DNA of 64,000 bases, taken from Tribonema minus. Its lineage: Eukaryota; Sar; Xanthophyceae; Tribonematales; Tribonemataceae. The notes under the pieces were generated by a model, which ran no database searches, was not told where the DNA came from, and was given only the letters and a program-made list of their open reading frames with translations. The position numbers and the translations under genes are program-made. Below, in pieces: positions 17,601 through 25,439 of this stretch. Position 1 is the first letter of the stretch, and every line of letters starts with the position of its first letter. The stretch covers positions 186,001 through 250,000 of the forward strand of contig JAFCMP010000510.1 in the NCBI GenBank assembly GCA_017506865.1, in the 5' to 3' direction.

Positions 17601-20479
17601 GGTTCCCTAAGGGAGAGTTGGTCAAACACCGTTGCCAGGTCATTACCTTCTTCTCGGAGGGAGAGCAAGCTGAACGTGACCGTCAGGTCATGCATCTGAC
17701 TCACCAGCGGTGCGCAGGAAGTCCGGCCCAGCAGGGTCTGTGTTGCTGGCGCGTCGCTGGGCGCCGGCCGCATATGCAGTCGGCGTGACGTGCGGCAGGG
17801 TCCAAGCTTGGTACCCGTCGGCCAAGCGCAAAGCACCGTGACGCGTGCCCGATTGGGGGCAAGGGCCAGTGCACGTACCCTGCGCGCGAGTGCGCCAGCC
17901 GCCCCCAGCAGGCCTTGCCAGTGTGATCCCGTCGGGTCCCTGGGGCATTCGCTAGACTGAGCGCCCGCTGCGACAGCAGCTGCGGCACTGCCAGGTGTGC
18001 TGGGCACACGATCGTTGCTTGACATCGTTGCGCCGCTATCGCTAGCACGACTTTCGCCAGGCAGCACACCCATTGTGCTGCTCCGGGTCAGTCTCGGCAG
18101 CGGCGCATCTGCCACACCGTCCAACGTAGATGCATGGGCTTGCCTGGGGTCTACCCCCAGGTGCTCGCATCCGAGGAATTTGCGTATGGGACCACATTTG
18201 CTAGCGGCGGCGAGCAGCGCGGCTGTTGGCTTCAGGCTATTCCCCCCACCAACAGCTGCACCACCCGCTGCCGCCGCGCATGTCGTTGGTCGGGTGTGTA
18301 TGTCAGCAATGTGATCATGGCCTGATGCACGGTCACAGCCTGACAGTGTGCATGCTGTCGCGGCGACCGGGCCTGCGAGGCAGTCGGCGCAGCGCCACAC
18401 GTCGCACTGGTCCAGGGCCCCTAGATCACCAGATGGTGTCGTGGCGCTTGCTGCTGTGCGTCTGATGAAGAGGTTGCCGCACCCGTCGCAGACCTGCTCT
18501 AGGCCGCCGTATATTGGTCGGTGGTCTAGGAAAAGCTGAACATGCAGTTCTGCAAATTGCTTCCCTTTCCCTGTGTGGCGCGTGCGCTGGTGTGCACATG
18601 CGTGTGCCGCTGGGCAATTCTTTCCCGGGGCCCGAGGATTTGCTCGCACTATGAACTTGTCGCACATGCGGCAGTCCAGCCCCGGGATATTGACCTTCCG
18701 GTTGGCAGCGGGTGTCTTGGCGGGCGCCAAAACTGTCATAGCGGTGATGCCGGATATTGGGTGCCCGTTGCGACTGTTACCGTCAGAGGTGACGCTGCCG
18801 CCTGACAGAGAGGCGCCGCTGCCAGCTGGCTGCAAAGACCGGGACGTGATTCGTCTCTGGTGACCCGCCGGCCCAGGTTCGCCAACTTCCATCGGTACAG
18901 GCATGGTCACGGTGACCGGCTTTGCCAGCGCACCGCCAGACTGTGGCTCTGGACGGGTGACGCTGCCAGTGCTTTGGGCGCTGGCGCGGCGCCGACCCCG
19001 CCGGGGTGCAGCCGCCCCACGTTCGCCGCCCGGTGCAGCAGCCGCTGCGGCCGCTGGTGCTGTTGTCACCATGTCTGCAGTACATGGGGTTTCCGCTGCG
19101 GTGACCTCCATCGGCTGAGGACCGGGATGCCACTGGGGAGAGGCGCCGCTGCTAGCTGGCTGCGAAGGCCGCGACGTGATCCGTCTCTGGTGACCCGCTG
19201 GCCCACTGGTAGGTTCGCCAACTTCCATCGGTACGGGCACGGTCGTGGTGACCGCCTTTGCCAGCGCACTCAGTTTGCCAGACGGCGACTCTGGGCGGTT
19301 GATGCTGCCAATGCTTCCGAGGCGTCCCAGGGGCGGCCCGGCGCTGGCGCCGCGACGCCGACCCCGCCGGGATGCAGCTGCCCCGCGTTGGCCATCTGAT
19401 GCGGCAGCGCCTGCCGGCGGTTTTGGCACCATGTCTGCCGCACGTGGCGTTGCCGCCGCCGTTAAGTCGGAGGTAACCTTGCGACCGCATGCAGCGGCGG
19501 CTGTGACAGTCGTCCGTGGCTGTGCAACCACCGGGTTGGCCGGTGCGGGCCCCGCCGCTGGTGCGGCAGTGGCAGCCGTCACTAAAGGCGTTTTCCGCCG
19601 CGAACGTCGTTTTGGCATTGGCGTTGTCGCTACTGGTGAATCCGGCGGCAGTGTCGCCCGACGGCGTTTATTTGCCGCTGGTGGCGGTAGTACCACCAAG
19701 CTCAGTACAATCATCGCTGCTGGCGGCAGTGCCTCCCGTAAACTCGCCGCTTGAGACTCCGAGTCACTGGCAGGCTGATGCCGCGGGCGCTTCGTCTGTG
19801 AGCATCCCCTGTCACAGTGATTAGCGGCACCTGGGCTAGACAGATGGCGGCGGCGCTTCTTGACGTGCGCGTGGCTGCCACTGCCCTGAGGCTCGTCCGA
19901 GTCGGCTGACGACAAGTGTAGTCTGCGCATGCTTCTGCACAGCTCTGCAACCTGACTGCACACTGGCACCTCTGGCATCGGCCGCGGTCTAGAGCTCTGG
20001 GCCATCAGCTGAGGTGGTGGCGGGCCGGGTATCGGTGGCGGGTCCGGTATCGGCGGCGGGCCCGGTATCGGCGGTGGGCCCGGTATCGGCGGCGGGCCCG
20101 GTATCGGCGGGGGGCCCGGTATCGGCGGCGGGCCCGGGATCGGCGGCGGGCCCGGGATCGGCGGCGGGCCCGGGATTGGCGGCGGGCCCGGGATCGGTGG
20201 CGGCGGCGGTATCACTAGGCGTACCCAACGGCCAACACCATGGCGGCGTCTGCGGCGTGTGTCAGATTGGCGTGCAGCTTTGACCTGCCACCACCACAAG
20301 CCAGTATTCAGCCCGTGGTTGCGCTGTTCCCGTTTGCGTTTCAGAGGTGACCCCTCCCCACGTGAGGCAGGGCTGGTAAGCCAGTGGAGAGCCATAGCTT
20401 TGAAAGGCGACTTTGAGGCGCGAGAAAAAAAAAAAAAAAAAAAAGAGCCCAGGCTCGGTCTCGAATGCGCGGCTGCCAA
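11687..20479 (-). CDS. LINE polyprotein: zinc-finger region, OTU protease, reverse transcriptase, restriction-like endonuclease
   Basis: One open frame of 2930 codons. Residues about 90-155 are a PPPIPG repeat from an 18-bp minisatellite; the first Met that looks natural follows it (MAQSSRPRP). Cys/His-rich motifs lie near 600-690 (CRMC, CDGC). An OTU-type cysteine protease spans roughly 1115-1320, with GNGNCL (Cys about 1127) and GHFELL (His about 1315). The reverse transcriptase has LDCENAFNSVD (about 2105), GCQQGDPLGP and AFLDD (F at 2209) as the catalytic motif. The C-terminus has a CPWRC...H..C/H knuckle and a restriction-like endonuclease pattern (RADTVI then VLDTSVRAP, near 2815-2850). 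No AP-endonuclease domain is seen. OTU domains are known in a few non-LTR families such as Dualen/RandI; RLE suggests the R2/NeSL side. The last residues are frameshifted relative to copy 4 (8 versus 9 C near 11718-11726), so the normal end is probably 11544. Confidence 0.85.
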   Translation of the reverse strand: MAAAHSRPSLGSFFFFFFSRASKSPFKAMALHWLTSPASRGEGSPLKRKREQRNHGLNTGLWWWQVKAARQSDTRRRRRHGVGRWVRLVIPPPPPIPGPPPIPGPPPIPGPPPIPGPPPIPGPPPIPGPPPIPGPPPIPGPPPIPDPPPIPGPPPPQLMAQSSRPRPMPEVPVCSQVAELCRSMRRLHLSSADSDEPQGSGSHAHVKKRRRHLSSPGAANHCDRGCSQTKRPRHQPASDSESQAASLREALPPAAMIVLSLVVLPPPAANKRRRATLPPDSPVATTPMPKRRSRRKTPLVTAATAAPAAGPAPANPVVAQPRTTVTAAAACGRKVTSDLTAAATPRAADMVPKPPAGAAASDGQRGAAASRRGRRRGASAGPPLGRLGSIGSINRPESPSGKLSALAKAVTTTVPVPMEVGEPTSGPAGHQRRITSRPSQPASSGASPQWHPGPQPMEVTAAETPCTADMVTTAPAAAAAAAPGGERGAAAPRRGRRRASAQSTGSVTRPEPQSGGALAKPVTVTMPVPMEVGEPGPAGHQRRITSRSLQPAGSGASLSGGSVTSDGNSRNGHPISGITAMTVLAPAKTPAANRKVNIPGLDCRMCDKFIVRANPRAPGKNCPAAHACAHQRTRHTGKGKQFAELHVQLFLDHRPIYGGLEQVCDGCGNLFIRRTAASATTPSGDLGALDQCDVWRCADCLAGPVAATACTLSGCDRASGHDHIADIHTRPTTCAAAAGGAAVGGGNSLKPTAALLAAASKCGPIRKFLGCEHLGVDPRQAHASTLDGVADAPLPRLTRSSTMGVLPGESRASDSGATMSSNDRVPSTPGSAAAAVAAGAQSSECPRDPTGSHWQGLLGAAGALARRVRALALAPNRARVTVLCAWPTGTKLGPCRTSRRLHMRPAPSDAPATQTLLGRTSCAPLVSQMHDLTVTFSLLSLREEGNDLATVFDQLSLREPVVARSPRQPAGKRGESDVTQAGDNSTHATMTETAPVTAMVASGKRSRRRGKHRRRTQERQAQCDNSRAPLAPATTPPRGGASAPSAPISGPAKVTTVTVATRIPSTVCHTVTVEEQQDALAKATNYGFSTWHTGLQALHKQALGENTATLARGGELRPVSNVGNGNCLIHTALHGIDSVAVEHGLPAPALVIAMREALLDGMVAYVTQGAGKQGASMSSMRQLTAHAAAQPACTREQFDTYGTRARCLAIEYGTNETDSADSGHTLLLQRLQEEGVWGRPLGLSVWAIVAAVYAVSVTVWQAEPQATGSTQKSTGLVLAQLMGLPAVFAPATPAQPDCHLDVLWTPPGLYTNVGHFELLVAPAAAPPLPTTMTASATTQANSTHITAPSRTQPRTALQLPQQPEPLRCPLCTLAFWQLGQKEDSKQRGKLSAASRMAPVVAHFNGGSCTRSMLNPEASTSHCQQNLAAAYAKGIRQQVDHDPSGDRAPSGSSTCNTGAHHAKRVQEMSTMYGCTAEDFLRAVRKLSACTGACGLVHMSASAGQRQCALTSPCHTCRRNGSAPTRARPAVPPGQSEGGGAGSDGAAAAAGAAAATPPKPPAVPASGAANSKSSKKRPAATATGAQRRRRTAAAGAPPGSAGSRTQSNSLRLQDSSPPHGTAVGWADMDLDPPDDAASPPPPTTTTSGRPSKPQSRASLAWDLSTPSVVHALDQTNEADLLLLRFTTTANPFRTQLQCTQWARLVEHATRLLADATDSAREAARVRLHHGAGAFAHQVSQTLVQRGYRLLHLLAAMAFGRQPEGTGMPPAARLAALLSGDFAELLRKTLSAAAALRAPKPNNAATASAQTNFDADWTEADSRQQTACAALSGKRRGVGLAAARLEAREACAPADEVTAQVLAAKHPETGTRPGVVDTPMEQVRGLVRDARRHCLHGAGVATTAGPAGSGSPVFESGQAHDRSDRPEDAASAAGRRLEVEATDILSTLSAAGAGKAGGLDGLRYEHLLMAAGPGAPVKAATRPVGSASPGLAGDSESDVMEPAFAHHLAKVFTTLLVEPELLPEQSQRLLRAAALSGIGQKRRPIACSSVWRRLLGSTAARGVKGKISGLLASMSQFGVGYRSGVEHVAARARVWHELYGTTIQLDCENAFNSVDRAAIVRGLMLFCPELLPHFESVYCGDTAPEMRVEVNGEARIICSHLGCQQGDPLGPLYFAVAAAFLLFYPDGVSATPGSMPAYGHSTAEPPAPHCAFLDDLNVLQAAYFDDAAAAGVAEVIRRLAAGGLRVRPDKSLAIAMRGTVFDEAARARLRALDIPFVDATMPESSQGFTSVGVPVGHPAYVHAAMSKHLVDAGTWRLSWQLAGMARHHLQAAQFILRRSLTKRMGFLARVVDTALSETWLHAFDGFCAWTLERMLHLHGCATAAVMKSHLLAACTAGDNEVASSGSVLVLPRLGPPELTDIAVPLRASRLPERRGGLGMPLLGLLAPAAYTAQACTTLRPAIIHATVAAGALRLGTDEHGAVTWFAQHSCAIREDQGLPPIIEAVRRSTRALTADGGEKSRTAVAEQLPASLLRWAADTTAAASTLPTAVQAIYAATAVTETGTTEPAPHTHGIVPGAEAAAAAATVPGPQAAAAAASSTPAKTQTSAEESSCSGGQEDDDDDWEAYADEICRKVVPRRRRGHFTHGLQAGLSNVLRRQYEDCLVEDLEAASAGAVGKPTQATLIGDLRDTSRRRQQASARVLAQLRSQRASGAMAWMSVPPAANDRPGAAPMSSMAAATMIMVAIFIDGWGIQGEVCPWRCSDVSPTSTHAISCPSQHIRGHNATHTAQKRCLQRILRQHHVSIVRNEDASVFKVPGYRADTVIDPGCLHFSSAYRNKGIVLDTSVRAPTASSYLTGKTNASNTDGYAAGVGEDAKVKHHTGTLTSSWAFVPFVQESYGRLGKQTSLFVKELAMHSALCSGGGRQMCYARPG
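20020..20212 (-). repeat. 18-bp GC-rich minisatellite in the LINE (PPPIPG repeat)
   Basis: About ten head-to-tail copies of an 18-bp unit (plus strand ggcggcgggcccggtatc) keep the LINE frame open and read as PPPIPG. They may be 5' UTR rather than coding if translation starts at the Met downstream. Confidence 0.85.
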
Positions 20480-20520
20480 CCGCGAATACTCCCCTGCACA
20501 ACTATACCACTTTCAGTTCA
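20424..20520 (-). other. tRNA-like sequence followed by a T run (possible Pol III-type element)
   Basis: On the minus strand, a box A-like agtggtatagttg is followed by a perfect five-pair stem (cgcgg/ccgcg) with a seven-base loop ttggcag, then a box B-like cattcgagacc and a run of about 20 T. The T-arm stem does not pair and no acceptor stem is evident, so this is not a functional tRNA. It could be a SINE remnant or an internal promoter of the LINE. Confidence 0.35.
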
Positions 20521-20872
20521 AGATCCCGTCCTGCTCTGGTGTATCTGTTGAGGTGCTTCTCCCGCCGTCGTGAAACGAGCGGTGGTGGAACGAGTCGGTG
20601 TGCTCAAGCTCTCTGCCTCTGACCAACACAAGGCAGCTGGGCTGAATGCAATGCTGTGCAATTCGTGTCCTTGCCGCTGCAGTGTCGTGGTCCTGTCGTG
20701 TCTGTGCGTGTGCTGAATGCAGTCAGTCTCTGCCAGGCGAGGTCCCTTGTGCGGCTGCAAATCAAGCTGGTCAGCAAGCGTTCAAACCTTAATCTGGTGA
20801 ACTGCTATCTACTGCCCTGCGATCCAGTGTGCCCTAGGTTCCCCCTTCCCGATCCGTCGACGGCGATTGTAC

Positions 20873-21318
20873 AGACCGTGGCTGTGCGCGAAGTGAGACG
20901 CCCCCCCCCGGGAGGGGGGGGGGGAGGGGGAGGGGGACATTCTAGGCGGGTCTGGCACGGCAAACCTGATTCTTGACAGCTCATTGGTGGCTAATATATA
21001 CAGGTTCAGGTAAAGCGATGGCGAGCTACGAAAACGCCCCCCCCCCCCCCCCCGTCCCGGGGGGGTGCATCAGCGGGCAGACGCTGCAAATCACGAGTTT
21101 TTACGGTGAATCAATTGTGTGAGCGAATGAACTTCAAGGTGCTGCTTTGTACAACACCCAAGCGTAAATCACATGAGGTGCACATGCTCGGCGTGTGTGA
21201 AGATCAGAGAATTGTTCCTTCTCGCACGTTCACGTCCGTTCACGTACCCAGGACTCGACCCACTCGCAGTGGGTCCTCTCCCGCAATAAGAATTTGGCGG
21301 GTGGAAGTGTGACTCTCA
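20873..21318. other. Spacer between LINE copy 1 and the Zn2Cys6 gene
   Basis: Contains two C/G homopolymer hairpins (20900-20935 and 21035-21066). The sequence 20895-20970 (gagacg, C-run, G-run, then ctagg..ggtctggcac) resembles 11282-11375 on the other side of the LINE. No gene was recognised. Upstream sequence of the Zn2Cys6 gene lies here. Confidence 0.5.
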
Positions 21319-24300
21319 GTGTCTCAATGGCTTCATCCTACTCAGTGCCTCCCTTCGATCGAGAGCATGAGCAGTACGGATAGCGCGCCGAAGCATGATG
21401 GCGATGAGGGCGCCGGTGGTGTTATTCCGTGGTGGGTGCGGTGGGCGCAACGTCCAAGGTCACCAATTGTGTTCATTAGTCTAGCTGCTCTAGCTGCTGA
21501 GGCGTCGGCGTTTGATGATCCTGCTGCTCCCGACCACGAACCGCACAAGAAAGGAGGGGCTGCGTTTGGTGGTATTCATCGCAACAAGGTGAGGATTAGA
21601 CAACAGTGTCAGTTTCACGATACCGCCGTATCTCATGTCTACTCCTCATTTTCGTCGCAGGCTTGTGAATACTGCGCGAGGAGGAGGGTGAAATGCGACA
21701 GAGGGCAATCCTGCAAGGCCTGCGAAGACAAACATCAGCCTTGTGTTGCTGTGACCAGCAAGGGGTCAGTACCAGTCCAAGATGCTCGGTGCAGCCGGCA
21801 GCACCCCAGCAAGCCACCCCTCAAGAGGAAATGGCCAAGTCCTCCCGGTGAGACAGATGAGACACTCCAACTGGAGCCGGGGCCTATTCCATGCATGCCA
21901 CTTTTTCAAGCGGAAGCTGTCAGGCGTCTACAGCAACAGCAGCAGCCGGGTGCGCAGCCCGCGGCACCGCTGAGTTTACAGCTCTCGCTCTCACGAGATC
22001 ATCCCACTGGCGGTGCAGGAGACTCCTGTGCGGGCGGCGCAGGCGCCAGCTTCTTTGCGGGCGGCGCAGGTGTATCCTGTGCCTGCGGTGCGCGCGGCGT
22101 TTCCAGCGTCACCGGCGTCGTCGGCGTGACCAACTCCTACGGCAGCGACGGTGGCTCCCAGAGACCTGCACCCATCCCTGGGCCACTGCCCATGGTTCAG
22201 GGTGGAGAAGGGCCTGCCATTGCCCCATTCGCCATGATGGCGCAGCTTCGAGCCGTGCCGATATCAGACACGCAGCGTACAGGGGGGCGGCACCTGTAGC
22301 AGCAGTGGATCCCAACATGTCGTTACTACTGCGCGCACTGGCCATTGACGTCATGGTGGACCTCAGGCTCGTGCTCCCTGTCATCAGCCGCGCTGACGTC
22401 TACGATATCACAGGTGAGGCGTGCTGTCTAAAAGCGACATCATTTCCACTGCATGTTTCTGGAGTCAAGTCAACATCATCTCAGCATGCTGACTTGCCGT
22501 CATGCTTTGCTTTTGACCTCTTTACGCAGATGCCACACGAAATGTCCAGCACATTCTCGCAGAGTGTGCTTCCGGTGTGGGCCACTTCATGCAGGACGAC
22601 ATCAACAACCTGACCCTTGTCACAGATATTATTACAGATGTGGCTGGTCAGCTCGAGCCTCAGGATCAGTTTACATGCCATGTGCTCCTTGCACAGGTCG
22701 AGATGTTGATGGTGAGTCAACTTGAACGAGTCAATGATGCCTGCTTCAGTTGACGCCATTGGCTTGTTGGGGCTAATGTTCAAGTGTCCACTCGTGTGCT
22801 CTTGCGGCGCTGCAGGCCACATTCTACATGATGCGCTCGGACATGGTGACCTCTGAGCGTTGGTTATGGAGGTCCATGTTCATCTGGTCTGGACTGCTCA
22901 AGGCAGACAGGGTGAAGCTGCGCTTGTGCTACATGGTGTACTGGGCGATGCTGCTCATGAACCACCCAGCAAACACCGACATCAGCCCCCTTCAAGTCTC
23001 GATCCTCACATTCCTGGCACTGTGTGATGGCCACCAACCTGGTGAGTCTCAATGTTGTGATGTGCACATTGTGTGTACTTTTTATGAATTCTCACTCAGG
23101 GCGCGAAAAAGCCCAGATGATTGGCATCTAGCTGTAAGGAATCTACATGTCGTATTGTGTGTACATGTGATGCCTTGAGTTTGTGACATGACTAACCTAC
23201 CTATGCATGATAATTACATTCAATTTGGTGTCAACTTTAGGTGTACCTATGTCCTGTTTGTTTTTGGCAAGGCAGCATGGTACAGTTGATAGAAACCAAC
23301 CTGTTGACTTTGAGGTCTGGGCTTTCCCTTGTGATTTATCAGCCTTCGCTGGTTGTACCACGTGGAAATGTGGCTGCTGAACAAACCATGATGCTGCTTT
23401 GCTCTCTCAAGTTGACACCGATGGATAATCATCACGCTGCTGACAATGAGTCATTCATTTGTGCTGCTGCGTCAGATCCAGGGCATTCAGAGGATGAGGA
23501 CCGCGCGGCCACGCTCCAGTGGGAGATGCGCTTCATTCGTGAGTCTGACCCCCATGCTCCAGACACAGCATCTCTCGAGATGCTGCTGATGTGCATCATG
23601 GGCAGTGTCATCCCCGAGAAGTGGGCATTTGGCGGGCAGCTCAGAGACATACCACGGCTGCTGCAGCAGCTGCCACCCTTGGCGCCCTCAACAGATCGTG
23701 CCCACAGCACCATCGAGGGACACATCTATGCATGGTGCATAATATCCATCTGCAGCTCGAGAGAAGTCAACAATGTAAGTTAGGAAGTTGGCAGGTGAAA
23801 TTGTGTGGCTCACTCTGAAAACGCATGCACTGCATAGCATCATGTACACGCGTCATGCACAGTGTCGTGTTTGTTTGTCGATGGTTCACCCCCTGACACC
23901 TTGCCATCTCCTGCTTGTTTCGTCTTACAGGACGACATGCACTGCATAGCATCATGTACACGTGTCAGGCACTGTGCCGTGTTCGTCTGTTGATGGTTCG
24001 CCCTCTGACACCTTGCCATCTCCTGCTTTTTTCTTGTCTTACAGGATGACGTGTCGGTGGTGCACACTGCCATACAAGTCATGCTGAGAGCCCTCCAAGC
24101 TGTAACAGTTCCAGGACCGTGCCACATGTCACTCGTCAGGCACGGCTGCCACACAGAGCTGTCCTTCATGCAGCGACGCGCCGAGATGGATCAGCAAGCA
24201 CACAAGTGGGACATCAAGGAGCTGCACAACAATGCTGGTTGTGATCAAGGGTATGTCGGCAAAGGCATAGCAGAGAACTGCAACAGTGACCTGTGTTTGC

Positions 24301-24404
24301 GCGCTTTCGGAGTGCTGTACGGGACGGGGGCCAGTAAATATACAAATTTGCTTTATTTTAATGATTACAGTCTTGTGTTTCATGTTTTCAGTGCATGTGC
24401 GTGA
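21319..24404 (+). CDS. Zn2Cys6 (GAL4-type) zinc-cluster protein, multi-exon
   Basis: The first exon starts at 21319 or at the in-frame ATG 21367 and ends at 21588. A 72-bp intron (21589-21660) is also open in frame. After splicing, the protein reads ...HRNKACEYCARRRVKC, then C-x5-C-x2-C-x6-C. This is an exact C-x2-C-x6-C-x5-C-x2-C-x6-C binuclear zinc cluster, the DNA-binding domain of GAL4-type regulators. Later exons: up to 22413, 22530-22711, 22816-23041, roughly 23241-23774, and 24045-24404 (stop). Phases agree at 22413/22530, 22711/22816 and 23774/24045. Two places are unresolved: a frame change near 22280 at a run of six G, and the inner structure of 23241-23470. The rest of the protein has no domain I recognise. 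Likely a nuclear transcription regulator, by analogy only. Confidence 0.6.
23074..23155 (+). repeat. Dispersed repeat family B, copy in an intron of the Zn2Cys6 gene
   Basis: An 82-bp core (tgtactttttatgaattctc ... to cgtat) matches 43823-43904 with about two differences. Further copies lie at 37543-37628 and 44270-44303 on the other strand. It holds a small hairpin, gggcgcgaaaaagccc. Confidence 0.85.
23829..24044 (+). repeat. Tandem duplication of an intron 3' end including the acceptor
   Basis: About 107 bp (gcactgcatagcatcatgta ... cttacag) occurs twice, at 23829-23937 and 23938-24044, at the end of intron 23775-24044. Both copies end in a good acceptor, ttacag, followed by gacgacatg or gatgacgtg. 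The second acceptor continues the frame; the first would hit a stop after about 20 codons. Confidence 0.85.
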
Positions 24405-24678
24405 TGTTGTGTGCCTTTTTTCTGTTTAAAAAGTAAATAGTAGTTGACGACATACGCGCCATGAGCACCACAGCAACATGGTTTACCAATGCGCAGCAGA
24501 CGGGCCTCCTGTTTAAGAATCTGACGGGCAAGCCATCAACCACATAATGACGAATGCTGCCTTCTACACTGAACCCAGTAGGCGGAGTCGTCCTGCCGTC
24601 TTTCAAAGCCAGTTCTACAGTGAGACGATTCCGTCGCTCGCGCCAACGGATCTTGCCAACGTCACGAGCTGATAACAT
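24388..24678 (-). CDS. Small hypothetical open reading frame
   Basis: A 96-codon ATG frame with balanced composition (starts MLSARDVGKIRWRERR) lies just 3' of the Zn2Cys6 gene, in convergent orientation, overlapping its last codons. No family is recognised, and it could be chance or a transposon remnant. Confidence 0.25.
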   Translation of the reverse strand: MLSARDVGKIRWRERRNRLTVELALKDGRTTPPTGFSVEGSIRHYVVDGLPVRFLNRRPVCCALVNHVAVVLMARMSSTTIYFLNRKKAHNITHMH

Positions 24679-24809
24679 TGGCGCCGCGCTGGTTACAGAA
24701 AAGTTTTTTTGCTGTTAACGCTAGTTCGCGTGGGGCTGTTTGCACGTTTGCGTTGCTGTTCGCGCGTGTTCGCGTGTATCGTGCTTGTCTCTCAGCCGCC
24801 AATCACGTT

Positions 24810-25436
24810 TCAGGTACATTGATCATTTTTTTCCCTAAAGAACAACAGTTTTTTTGATCGCCATCGCATCCATGCCAACTGCCATGCCATATGCCCTGCC
24901 ATCGAATGGTTGCTCTTTCCTGCAAGTTTGCCGTAACTTCCAGAAAGTATGTAGCGTCTCTGCAAACTGGCAACACGTATACAGTGCTGGCGCGACCAGA
25001 CGGTCAATGATGTGCAGTCAGCTTTGTGCAACTGACTCTTTATGCTTGACCACACCTTCAGATCGCTGTTGAAATATTCACAAGCATTTAAGCCAAGACA
25101 GACCTTTGCAGTGTCAACATTGGGATAGGAATCTCTAAATGCAATCTTTTTTACAAAGCTGTCTGTAGCTGCTTCAAGCGTTTCGCAAGCCGAAGCCTCA
25201 TAAAAACCTACTTGTGAGGTGAAGCCGCATGGTCTCCGCTCCCATTGTGTGCTTGCTGCACAACTGCCAAACACGCAATGCTGCGACACGTGCTGCCGGA
25301 AAATACGCACAGACTCACAGAGTGGAACACAGAGCGTTTCTCGCACTGCAGCGGAAGTGCGCGCCGTGCCGACATGCACGGCAGTGCTCAGCGACTGCAG
25401 ACTGTAATATATCTTATAAGACTTGTAAACAAACAA
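24810..25436 (-). CDS. Hypothetical open reading frame of 208 codons
   Basis: A continuous ATG frame with mixed composition, including CETLEAATDSFVKKIAFRD and ACEYFNSDLKVWSS, but no recognised motif. It sits in an AT-richer stretch between two split genes. The length is above chance for local base composition, so a transposon-derived or single-exon gene is possible. Confidence 0.3.
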   Translation of the reverse strand: MFVYKSYKIYYSLQSLSTAVHVGTARTSAAVRETLCVPLCESVRIFRQHVSQHCVFGSCAASTQWERRPCGFTSQVGFYEASACETLEAATDSFVKKIAFRDSYPNVDTAKVCLGLNACEYFNSDLKVWSSIKSQLHKADCTSLTVWSRQHCIRVASLQRRYILSGSYGKLAGKSNHSMAGHMAWQLAWMRWRSKKLLFFREKNDQCT

Positions 25437-25439
25437 AGG

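Larger units (their letters stand above)
11466..20866 (-). mobile_element. Non-LTR retrotransposon (LINE), copy 1, near full length
   Basis: The element runs on the minus strand. Its 3' end is shared with four other copies in the window (47648, 45016, 50618, 54570), all ending in the plus-strand sequence gtatggacttg. At the low end, the six bases ttgtac (11460-11465) precede the element; the same six bases occur at 20867-20872 and may be the target-site duplication. That would place the 5' end near 20866 and the length near 9.4 kb. There is no poly-A tail. The 5' boundary is an inference; the 3' end is supported by all copies. Confidence 0.75.

Noticed and set aside
12119..19824. Many plus-strand open frames of 60-200 codons
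   Set aside because: They are antisense shadows of the GC-rich LINE polyprotein.
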